Positions 24,951 to 32,016 of a stretch of DNA of 64,000 nucleotides are shown here, in pieces. The position numbers were made by a program, and so were the translations under genes. The stretch is from NCBI RefSeq assembly GCF_003182135.1, contig NZ_QGTL01000010.1, positions 1 through 64,000 of the forward strand, written 5' to 3'. Every line of letters begins with the position of its first letter. Position 1 is the first letter of the stretch. The notes below the pieces were generated by a model, which had not been told where the DNA came from, did no database searches, and was given only the letters and a program-made list of their open reading frames with translations. The DNA is from Nocardia neocaledoniensis. GTDB taxonomy: Bacteria > Actinomycetota > Actinomycetes > Mycobacteriales > Mycobacteriaceae.

Positions 24951-25149
24951 GTGCAACTGCTTCAAATTGGAGAGGGCCTGACCAGATCGGCGTGCGGGCG
25001 CTGGTTCGTCGCGGGAGTGGTGTCTCACCTCTTTGGCACGGACGTACAGGGGAGCACAGTTTTCCAATGGTTGTGTCGCACTTTCGTAGCGTTGGCTACA
25101 ACGCAACGGAAACGCAATTCTTAGGAGGTCAGTTGACGCTCTCGGGAAC

Positions 25150-25186
25150 CCTGACCGCCGATAATGTTCACTTATCGGCGGTCAGG
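25150..25186. repeat. Perfect 15-bp inverted repeat with 7-base loop
   Basis: Arms 25150-25164 and 25172-25186 are exact reverse complements around TGTTCAC. It lies between two divergent genes, so it terminates neither. GATAAT (25160-25165), a possible -10 box, sits at the inner end of the left arm. It may be a large operator, a terminator of an unseen small RNA, or a cruciform element. Confidence 0.7.
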
Positions 25187-25231
25187 CGCCCGTGGTCGGC
25201 GAAGGGGTCGTGAAGCGGCGACACGGTTTTC

Positions 25232-25275
25232 GTTTCGTCGGATACGTAACCGAATGACGAAACAAACGTTACGAT
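25232..25275 (+). promoter_or_regulatory. Promoter/operator region of the coiled-coil gene
   Basis: GTTTCGTC (25232-25239) and GACGAAAC (25256-25263) form an 8-bp inverted repeat. ACGTAAC (25244-25250) and CGTTACG (25267-25273) are further partly symmetric elements. TACGAT (25270-25275) lies six bases before the GTG start, so the operator-like arms sit in the -10 to -50 region. Confidence 0.5.
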
Positions 25276-25281
25276 TCTCCA

Positions 25282-26406
25282 GTGTCGAGCGTCTGCAACT
25301 TCCCCGGATGTGCCCGCCCCATCACCCGCGGTGGTGGACCCGGCCGTCCCTCCGAGTACTGCGATCATCCGGACCACACGCGGTGGCGGGCGTGGCGGGA
25401 AAGGCAACGGCAACAGCAGGAGTCGGACAGTGGCGGGGAAACCGTCACTGTGACGACACAGGGGCCGGTGACCGTGGCGCGCTTGCGGGCCGATGAGCTG
25501 CTCGGCCAGTTCCGTGGACTGGCCGAACAATTGGGGACGACGCTCACCGCGGCCGTGGCCGAATTGCAGACACTCGGTGATCCGTCGGTCGCCGAAGCCC
25601 AGGTCCAGGCCGTGCAGGCCGATGCCGCGCGCCGGATCGCCGAAGCCGAGATGGCCACTGTCGTCGCCGAACAGGCGCGGCGTGAGGCCGAGGAAGCACG
25701 AGCGCTGGCCGAATCGGTGGCTCAGGACGCTGTCGCTGCGGCCGAGGAGGCGGAGAAGGCGGTATCCGAGGCGCGCGCCGCCCGCGACGAAGCGCTGGCC
25801 TCCGTGGAACAGCTGACCAAACAGGCCGCCGACGACGTCTTCGCCGCGCGCAGCGCGGCCGAGGCCGAAGTCCGTGCGGCGGAACGCAAAGCCGCCGAGG
25901 CCATCGCGGCGGCACAGACCGAAGCCGGCGAGTCGATCGACCGAGCGCACCAGCGGGCCGAAGCCGACATCGCCCACCACCGCCGCGACGCCGATGCGCG
26001 GATCGCCGCCGCCACCGCCGAGCGCGACCTCGCCATCCAGCGCGCCGCCGACGCCGACCGCGCCACCGAACGCGCCGAACAGGCCACCGCCGAACGGGTG
26101 GAAGCCGCCGCCGAGGCCCGGGCGGAATGGCGACGGGCACGAACCGAACTCGACGCCACCCGAACAGAACTCGACCAGGCCCGCGCCGAACTGGCCGAAC
26201 TACGCCGCACCACGGCGGCCGCGGCCGATCAGCAACGCGCGGACGCCGCGACCGCCCTGGAACAGGTCCGCGCTGAGGCCGCCGAACGCCTCGCCGCTCT
26301 CGACGACGCCCGCCGCCAAACCCTGGCCCGCGCCGAACGCGCGGAACGCCAACTGGACGAACACCTGGCCGCCCGCTCGTCCCGGATCGCCGATTCGACG
26401 CCATGA
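25282..26406 (+). CDS. Coiled-coil protein with N-terminal Cys/His motif
   Basis: A 374-residue protein of unknown function. Residues 5-32 hold C5, C10, C27, H29 and H32 around a GRPSEYC segment, resembling the zinc-ribbon-like GRPxxYC motif seen in several actinobacterial proteins. From about residue 100 to 365 it is an almost unbroken Ala/Glu/Arg-rich heptad coiled coil (repeats such as AEQARREAEEARALAE). There is no membrane segment. This resembles plasmid KfrA-like or other DNA-bridging coiled-coil proteins in shape, but the KfrA HTH is not recognised. GTG 25282 is preceded by TACGAT and six bases. Two inverted repeats upstream hint at autoregulation. Confidence 0.72.
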   Translation: MSSVCNFPGCARPITRGGGPGRPSEYCDHPDHTRWRAWRERQRQQQESDSGGETVTVTTQGPVTVARLRADELLGQFRGLAEQLGTTLTAAVAELQTLGDPSVAEAQVQAVQADAARRIAEAEMATVVAEQARREAEEARALAESVAQDAVAAAEEAEKAVSEARAARDEALASVEQLTKQAADDVFAARSAAEAEVRAAERKAAEAIAAAQTEAGESIDRAHQRAEADIAHHRRDADARIAAATAERDLAIQRAADADRATERAEQATAERVEAAAEARAEWRRARTELDATRTELDQARAELAELRRTTAAAADQQRADAATALEQVRAEAAERLAALDDARRQTLARAERAERQLDEHLAARSSRIADSTP

Positions 26407-26443
26407 CCCACAGCGCGACTCGACGCCCCGCGTGCACGGCGTC

Positions 26444-26484
26444 GGTGTCAGTGGTGACGTCAGCGGGGTGTCAGGTCGGTGTCA
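26444..26484 (+). repeat. GGTGTCA direct repeats upstream of an alpha/beta hydrolase
   Basis: GGTGTCA starts at 26444, 26467 and 26478. The last two are part of an 11-base tandem repeat (GGTGTCAGGTC, GGTGTCAGGGC), one helical turn apart. This arrangement is typical of OmpR-type response regulator sites. They end about 25 bases before the ATG. Confidence 0.45.
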
Positions 26485-26508
26485 GGGCAGCCGCCGAGAG
26501 TAGTTGTC

Positions 26509-27309
26509 ATGACGAAGAACACGAACATCGCCTCGACCACCTGGACCGGCATGGTGCCCGTCGACGACACCGCACTGGCCGTCACCGACACCGGCGGCAC
26601 CGGCCGGACCGTGCTCTACCTCAACGGCGCCTACGCCGACCAGAAGCACTGGCGCCGAGTGATCGCTGAGCTGGGGCCCGGGTTCCGGCACATCACCTTC
26701 GACGAGCGGGCCCGGGGTCGCTCGGGCCGGTCAGCGGACTACTCCTTCGAAGCCTGCCTGCGTGACATCGACGCCGTGCTCGCGGCGCGGGGTGTGACGG
26801 ACCAGCCGATCGTGGTCGGGTGGTCCTACGGCGGAGTGCTGGGCTGGCATTGGGCCGACCGGAATCCCGGGCGCCCGCTCGGGCTGGTGACGGTCGACTC
26901 CTCGCCGTACGGGCTGACCGGCGAGGAAGGCGCCGAGCGGATCCGGGCGCTGTTCCACAAGATGCGGTTGCTGCTGCCGCTGACCCGCCCGTTCGGTCTG
27001 GCCGCGCGGATGAGCGCCGCCCAGCACGCCGAGACCAACATCGAGCTCAACGAGATCGCCGCCGCCAGCGTGCCGGTGCTGAGCAGGCTCACCTGCCCGG
27101 TACGGTTCGTGCTGGCCACCGGCAACAGCCTCGGCAGCGAGGACGGTGAGATGGAGAAGGCACGTGCCGCCCTCGACCCGGTGCTGGCCGCGAACCCGGA
27201 GGTCACCGTGAGCGCCAAGGTCGCGAGCAACCATTCCCACATCCTGCGCAAGGACTTCCGCGCCGTCGCCGCGGCCGTCCGCGCGACCGCCGACGCGGCG
27301 ACACGCTGA
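26509..27309 (+). CDS. Alpha/beta hydrolase
   Basis: A 266-residue alpha/beta hydrolase. The nucleophile elbow is VVGWSYGGVLGWHWA (G-x-S-x-G), the oxyanion region is LYLNGAYADQKHW, and the catalytic His is in VASNHSHILRKDF. The second catalytic acid probably follows the RFVLATGNS strand. Substrate is not predictable; esterase or lipase-like activity is usual. ATG 26509 was chosen over GTG 26479 because the conserved fold starts later and GAGAG precedes it. An 11-bp tandem repeat upstream suggests specific control. Confidence 0.82.
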   Translation: MTKNTNIASTTWTGMVPVDDTALAVTDTGGTGRTVLYLNGAYADQKHWRRVIAELGPGFRHITFDERARGRSGRSADYSFEACLRDIDAVLAARGVTDQPIVVGWSYGGVLGWHWADRNPGRPLGLVTVDSSPYGLTGEEGAERIRALFHKMRLLLPLTRPFGLAARMSAAQHAETNIELNEIAAASVPVLSRLTCPVRFVLATGNSLGSEDGEMEKARAALDPVLAANPEVTVSAKVASNHSHILRKDFRAVAAAVRATADAATR

Positions 27310-27380
27310 TCCGGCGTGTCGCGAATCCGGTTGTGGCGCAAAGCTGGCGAGCACGCCCGGCACGCGGTTCACTGGTAGCC

Positions 27381-28829
27381 ATGGCTTCCAGCGCTCGATC
27401 GAGTAGGCAGCGACGGCCGGCGGTACCCGGGCCCTCGGCCGCACCCGCCGAACTGGTGGTCGTCACCGCCACGACGGGGCCGGAGATCACGCCGATCGCG
27501 TTGCGGGAGAACCGTTCCGTCCGCTCCCACATCGACGACCTGCTACCGGTCGACGCGCACCTGGTGCCGATCTTCGGGCCCGACAACCGGCTGGCCGCGC
27601 GACTGGCGCGGACCCCGCAGGCCCCCGTGGCCGGCGAGTACCTGAGCTATTACGCCGTACGGGGCGCCGTCGGTGACCTCGGGGAACTCGCGGAACGGCT
27701 GCGGCAGGACGACACGGTCGCCGCCGCCTACGTGAAGCCGGCGGCCGAGCTGCCCCTGGCGCCGCTCGCGCACCCCGTCGCCGTGCCCGACGCGCCCGCG
27801 GCGACACCCGATTTCCGGGCCAGGCAGGGGTATCTCGACGCCGCCCCCACCGGGATCGACGCGGTCTTCGCGCACACCCGACCGGGTGGACTCGGTACCG
27901 GCGTGCGGGTGATCGATGTGGAGGGCGCGTGGCGGTTCACCCATGAGGACCTGCGCCAGAATCAGGGCGGGATGATCGGCGGCACGGCCTCGCCCGACCT
28001 TGGCTGGCGCAATCACGGCACGGCGGTGGCGGGGGAGATCAGCGGTGACCTCAACGCGGTCGGTGTCACCGGGATCGCCCCCGAAGCCCACATCCGGGCG
28101 GTCTCGGTGTTCGGGATCGGGTCGGCGACGGCGATCCGGTCCGCGGCCGACGCGCTCGACCCCGGCGACGTGCTGCTGATCGAACTGCACCGGCCCGGAC
28201 CGCGATTCGACTACCGGGCACAGTCCGATCAGCGCGGCTACATCGCGGTCGAATGGTGGCCCGACGATTTCGCCGCCATTCGGTACGCGGTGGGTCGTGG
28301 TGTCGTCGTCGTCGAGGCGGCGGGCAACGGCAACGAGAACCTCGACGACCCGGTCTACGACGCGCGTCCCGGTGACTTTCCGACGACGTGGCACAACCCG
28401 TTCCGCGGCGGCGACAGCGATTCCGGCGCGGTGCTCGTCGGCGCGGGTGCCCCGCCGCCGGGGCTGCACGGGCGAGACCACGGTCCGGCCCGCTCGCGGT
28501 TGCCGTTCTCCAATCACGGTGCGCGCCTGGACGTCCAGGGCTGGGGCCGGGAGGTGACCACGACCGGCTACGGCGATCTGCAGGGCGGCCCCGACGAGGA
28601 CCTCTGGTACACCGACGAGTTCAGCGGCACCTCGAGCGCGTCACCGATCGTGGTCGGTGCCGTCGCCGCCTACCAGGGCATCCGTGGCGCGCGCCGAGCG
28701 ACACCGGACCAGATCAGGACGTTGTTGCGGACCACGGGTTCGCCGCAGACCGCGGCGCCGGGGCGTCCGGTGAGCGAACGGATCGGCGCACTGCCCGATC
28801 TGCGGGCGATGCTCGAGGCGCACCCGTAG
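27381..28829 (+). CDS. S8 family (subtilisin-like) serine peptidase, no signal peptide
   Basis: A 482-residue protein with a subtilase domain at about residues 145-460. The triad is D179 (RVIDVEG), H212 (NHGTAVAGE) and S418 (GTSSASP), with oxyanion N316 (EAAGNGN). The N-terminal 140 residues are not a recognisable secretion signal or canonical prodomain, so the enzyme is probably cytoplasmic. The first 25 residues are Arg/Ser/Pro-rich and likely disordered. Similar subtilases in actinobacteria sit in diverse contexts and have no known role. It converges with the F420 oxidoreductase gene. Confidence 0.85.
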   Translation: MASSARSSRQRRPAVPGPSAAPAELVVVTATTGPEITPIALRENRSVRSHIDDLLPVDAHLVPIFGPDNRLAARLARTPQAPVAGEYLSYYAVRGAVGDLGELAERLRQDDTVAAAYVKPAAELPLAPLAHPVAVPDAPAATPDFRARQGYLDAAPTGIDAVFAHTRPGGLGTGVRVIDVEGAWRFTHEDLRQNQGGMIGGTASPDLGWRNHGTAVAGEISGDLNAVGVTGIAPEAHIRAVSVFGIGSATAIRSAADALDPGDVLLIELHRPGPRFDYRAQSDQRGYIAVEWWPDDFAAIRYAVGRGVVVVEAAGNGNENLDDPVYDARPGDFPTTWHNPFRGGDSDSGAVLVGAGAPPPGLHGRDHGPARSRLPFSNHGARLDVQGWGREVTTTGYGDLQGGPDEDLWYTDEFSGTSSASPIVVGAVAAYQGIRGARRATPDQIRTLLRTTGSPQTAAPGRPVSERIGALPDLRAMLEAHP

Positions 28830-28836
28830 CAGCGGT

Positions 28837-29721
28837 TCAGCGGGGCAGCGCGAGCCGGTCACCGAGCCGTTCGATGAAGGCGCGGACCTCGGCGGTGTCG
28901 GCGTCGGGCAGCGAGTAGACCACCTCGGTGACGCCGATGTCGGCCCAGTGCGCCAGGGTTTCGCGGTCGGGGTCCTTGGCCAGGACCACGACCTGCGGCT
29001 CACCCGCGCGCCCGGCCTCACGCCACATCTCGCGCAGCTGTTCGACGCCGCCGTCGATGTTCGTTTCGATCGGCGTGGTGATCCAACCGTCGGCCGAGCG
29101 CACGATCCACGCGAAGTTCTTCTCGGTACCGCCCGCGCCGACCAGGATCGGCGGGCGGGGCTGCTGGATCGGTTTGGGCCAGGCCCAGCTGGCACCGAAC
29201 TGGACATAGGTGCCCTCGTAGGCGGCTTCCTCCTGGGTCCACAGCGCGGTCATCGCCTCGAGGTACTCGCGCAGCACGGTGCGGCGCCGGTTCGCGGGCA
29301 CCCCGTGATCGGCGAGTTCTTCGAGGTTCCAGCCGTATCCGACGCCGAAGACGATCCGGCCGCCGCACAGGTGGTCGGCGGTGGCGATGGTCTTGGCGAG
29401 GGCGATCGGGTCGTGCGCGGCCGGGAGCGCGACCGAGGTGCCCAGGCCGATGCGGGTGGTCACCGCGGCGGCGGTGCCGAGGGCGACCCAGGGGTCGAGG
29501 GTGCGCAGGTAGCGGTCGTCGGGCAGGGTCTCATCGCCGGTGGCGGGATGATCCGAGCTGCGCACGACCGGGATGTGGGTGTGCTCGGGCACGTAGAAGG
29601 TGTCGAAACCGCGGTCCTCTGCGGCCTTCGCCGCATCGGCGGGGCTGATGCCGCGGTCGCTGGTGAACAGTGAGAGGCCGAACTTCAGCCTCGATCCACG
29701 GGCGGGCTGGGTGGAATCCAT
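28837..29721 (-). CDS. LLM class F420-dependent oxidoreductase
   Basis: A 294-residue luciferase-like (LLM) barrel protein of the TIGR03619-like F420-dependent group. Typical segments are FGLSLFTSDRGISPADAAKAAEDRGFDTFYVPEHTHIP, the cis-peptide region LGTSVALPAAHDPIALAKTIATADHL and GVGYGWNLEELADHG. Family members use reduced F420 for hydride transfer to organic substrates. The start is seven bases after the SDR stop, so the two are co-transcribed and may act in the same pathway. Confidence 0.88.
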   Translation of the reverse strand: MDSTQPARGSRLKFGLSLFTSDRGISPADAAKAAEDRGFDTFYVPEHTHIPVVRSSDHPATGDETLPDDRYLRTLDPWVALGTAAAVTTRIGLGTSVALPAAHDPIALAKTIATADHLCGGRIVFGVGYGWNLEELADHGVPANRRRTVLREYLEAMTALWTQEEAAYEGTYVQFGASWAWPKPIQQPRPPILVGAGGTEKNFAWIVRSADGWITTPIETNIDGGVEQLREMWREAGRAGEPQVVVLAKDPDRETLAHWADIGVTEVVYSLPDADTAEVRAFIERLGDRLALPR

Positions 29722-29728
29722 GGCCGCC

Positions 29729-30592
29729 TCAGTCGATGACCGCGGCGGAGAACACCGGCGGGTCACCGAGGAACGGGCGATGCGAGGGCGGCTGACGGTC
29801 GTCGATGTCCTTCACGCCGAGTTCCTCGGCCACCTCGGCGCCGATGAGGACCTTTCCGCTGCGCCGCATCAGTTCCGGATCCTTCGCCAGGGCGTCGATG
29901 ACCCGGCCGGTGAATTCGGGGGATTCGGCGGTCGCGGTCAGGTCGGCGTAGGCGTCGGGGTTGGCGGCCAGCCCGGCGAGGGTGCGTTCGGTCTTGAGCA
30001 GACCCATCCAGATCGAGACGACCGCGACGTTGTACGGACGGAAGTCGACGGCCATGTCGTGGGCCATCTTGTCCACGGCCGCTTTGCCGGAACCGTAGGC
30101 CGGGCCGTGCATGTAGCAGGCGCCGCCGAACGAGGAGGTGTTCACCACCAGTCCCGAGCCGTTGGCGGCCAGCAGCGGCGCCGCGTAATAGCTCGACACG
30201 TAGCTCGAGCGCATCCCGACGTCGAGCAGGTCGAGCAGCGTCAGCGGCTTCTCCCAGAACGGGCCCTTGTCGGTGAGGCCGTCGGGGATCGTGAGGGCGT
30301 TGTTGACGAGAATGTCGAGGCGGCCGTGCTTTTCGGCGAGCTCGGCGAAGAACGCCGCGACCTGGCTGTCGTCGCCGTGGTCGAGCACCACGGGGATGCC
30401 GGTGCCGCCCCGGCGGCTGATCTCGTCGGCGGTGGCGAACACGGTGCCGGGCAGGGGCGCGTCGCCCTCGGTGCGGGTGCGTCCGGTGACATACACCGTG
30501 GCCCCGGTGTCGCCGAGCGCCAGCGCGATGCCCTTGCCCGCGCCGCGGCTCGCGCCGGTGACCACCACGATTCGATCCGAACTCAGACCCAC
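29729..30592 (-). CDS. Short-chain dehydrogenase/reductase (SDR)
   Basis: A 287-residue classical SDR of the DHRS1-like group. The cofactor motif is VVVTGASRGAGKGIALAL; the RTRTEG that follows the second strand suggests NADP(H). The active site has Ser in VVNTSSFGG and Y-x-x-x-K in PAYGSGKAAVDKM. GTG 30592 is chosen because GGAG lies six bases upstream and the protein then starts MGLSSDRIVVVTG as expected; ATG 30604 would add four residues. It leads an operon with the LLM oxidoreductase. Confidence 0.87.
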   Translation of the reverse strand: MGLSSDRIVVVTGASRGAGKGIALALGDTGATVYVTGRTRTEGDAPLPGTVFATADEISRRGGTGIPVVLDHGDDSQVAAFFAELAEKHGRLDILVNNALTIPDGLTDKGPFWEKPLTLLDLLDVGMRSSYVSSYYAAPLLAANGSGLVVNTSSFGGACYMHGPAYGSGKAAVDKMAHDMAVDFRPYNVAVVSIWMGLLKTERTLAGLAANPDAYADLTATAESPEFTGRVIDALAKDPELMRRSGKVLIGAEVAEELGVKDIDDRQPPSHRPFLGDPPVFSAAVID

Positions 30593-30756
30593 GGTCCACT
30601 CCATCCCTCGTCGGAACCACGCCTCGGGCGTGGCCTGCGTCACGTCCACTGAATCAACCGGGACCGCACCGCTGGAGGCCGCTTCCCGCTGGATGGAACA
30701 TGGGCGGGACCGAAATTGGGGTGTGCGCCGGGGTGGGGCCGTGGGATCGTACGGGC

Positions 30757-31959
30757 ATGGCATCGACGAAGAGCGTGACGGTTCGGTCGGCGACGGACGC
30801 GGACGAGGCCGCGATCATCGGCTTGAAGGAATCCGGGTTCGGGATGCGGTACGGGGAGGACGAGAAGGAGATCGCCCGGGACCTGTTCCCGGTGCGCCGG
30901 TCGCTGGTCGCGGTCGACGGTGACCGGATCGTCGGGCACACCGTCGACCGGACGATGACGGTCACGGTGCCGGGGGAGCGGACGGTGCGCGCGTGCGGCA
31001 TCTCCGGGGTGGCGGTCGCGCCGACCCATCGCCGCCGCGGGATCCTGCGCGAGCTCTACGCCGCGCAGCACGAACGCGCCGAGGCCGAAGGCCTGCCGCT
31101 GGCGATCCTCACCGCCAGCGAGGGCACGATCTACGGCCGCTTCGGCTACGACCAGGCGATCATGGCGACCATGCTCTCCATCGATCGGCGGCGGGCCGAA
31201 TTCCGGCCGACCACACCGGATCCCGGTGGCGTGACCATGGTGACGCCCGCCGAGGGCGCCTCCCACATCCGGGAGGTGTACGCGCGGTGGCAGCGCAGCG
31301 TGCCGGGTGCGCAGGCGCGCCCCGACGTCCGCTGGGATCTGGTGTTCGCCGACGTCGAACGGCACCGCCGCGGCGCCACCTCGCTGTTCGCGCTGATCCA
31401 CGCCGACGGTTACGTCCTCTACCGGCGCCGCTGGGACGATCGCTCGGTCGCGATCGTCTCCGAGATCCACGCGGTGACGCCCGACGCGCATGCCGCGTTG
31501 TGGCGGGTGCTGCTCGGCATGGACCTCGTCGATACGGTCGAGGTCGAGATCGCCGACGACGATCCGCTGCCGTATCTGCTCGCCGATCCGCGGGCGGCCC
31601 GCGTCACCGAACGCTACGACACCCTGTGGGCGCGGGTGATGGACGTGCCCGCGGCGCTGACCGCACGCACCTATCAGCGCGATGTCGACACCGTGCTCGC
31701 CGTGCACGACCCGTTCCGGTCGGCGGGCGGCACGTTCGCGCTGCGGGTCCGGGACGGGATCGCCGAATGCGAACCGACCACGCGACCGGCGGAACTGGCC
31801 TTCGACCTGACGGTGCTGGGCGCGCTCTACTTCGGTGCGCAACGCGCGAAGAGCCTGGCCGTGGCGAACCGGATCCGCGTCGAGGACGCCGGTACGCTGC
31901 GCGACTTCGACCACGCGTTCAGTACCGAGCGGGCGCCCGAACTCGGCTGGTTCTTCTAG
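30757..31959 (+). CDS. Eis-family GNAT N-acetyltransferase
   Basis: A 400-residue Eis-like protein: N-terminal GNAT domain with acetyl-CoA loop ISGVAVAPTHRRRGILRELYA, a second degenerate GNAT domain (about residues 160-290), and a C-terminal SCP2-like domain. The C-terminus is ELGWFF, ending in Phe whose carboxylate serves as base in mycobacterial Eis. Y126 in GTIYGRFGYDQA corresponds to the general acid. Mycobacterial Eis acetylates lysines and several amines of aminoglycosides, and modulates host immunity. Whether this homologue does either is not shown. GATCGT lies six bases before ATG 30757, so a leaderless mRNA is possible. Confidence 0.87.
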   Translation: MASTKSVTVRSATDADEAAIIGLKESGFGMRYGEDEKEIARDLFPVRRSLVAVDGDRIVGHTVDRTMTVTVPGERTVRACGISGVAVAPTHRRRGILRELYAAQHERAEAEGLPLAILTASEGTIYGRFGYDQAIMATMLSIDRRRAEFRPTTPDPGGVTMVTPAEGASHIREVYARWQRSVPGAQARPDVRWDLVFADVERHRRGATSLFALIHADGYVLYRRRWDDRSVAIVSEIHAVTPDAHAALWRVLLGMDLVDTVEVEIADDDPLPYLLADPRAARVTERYDTLWARVMDVPAALTARTYQRDVDTVLAVHDPFRSAGGTFALRVRDGIAECEPTTRPAELAFDLTVLGALYFGAQRAKSLAVANRIRVEDAGTLRDFDHAFSTERAPELGWFF

Positions 31960-32016
31960 CGGACCCGGGTGCCGGGCGGCTTCGGCGCGGACCAGGGCCG
32001 CGTAGTCTCGGTAGCT

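Noticed and set aside
24992..25213. A 73-codon plus-strand ORF with AGGAGG near 25122, spanning the 15-bp inverted repeat
   Set aside because: The SD-like AGGAGG precedes only an internal TTG, residues show no family or signal, and the perfect inverted repeat lies inside it, favouring a DNA-level role.
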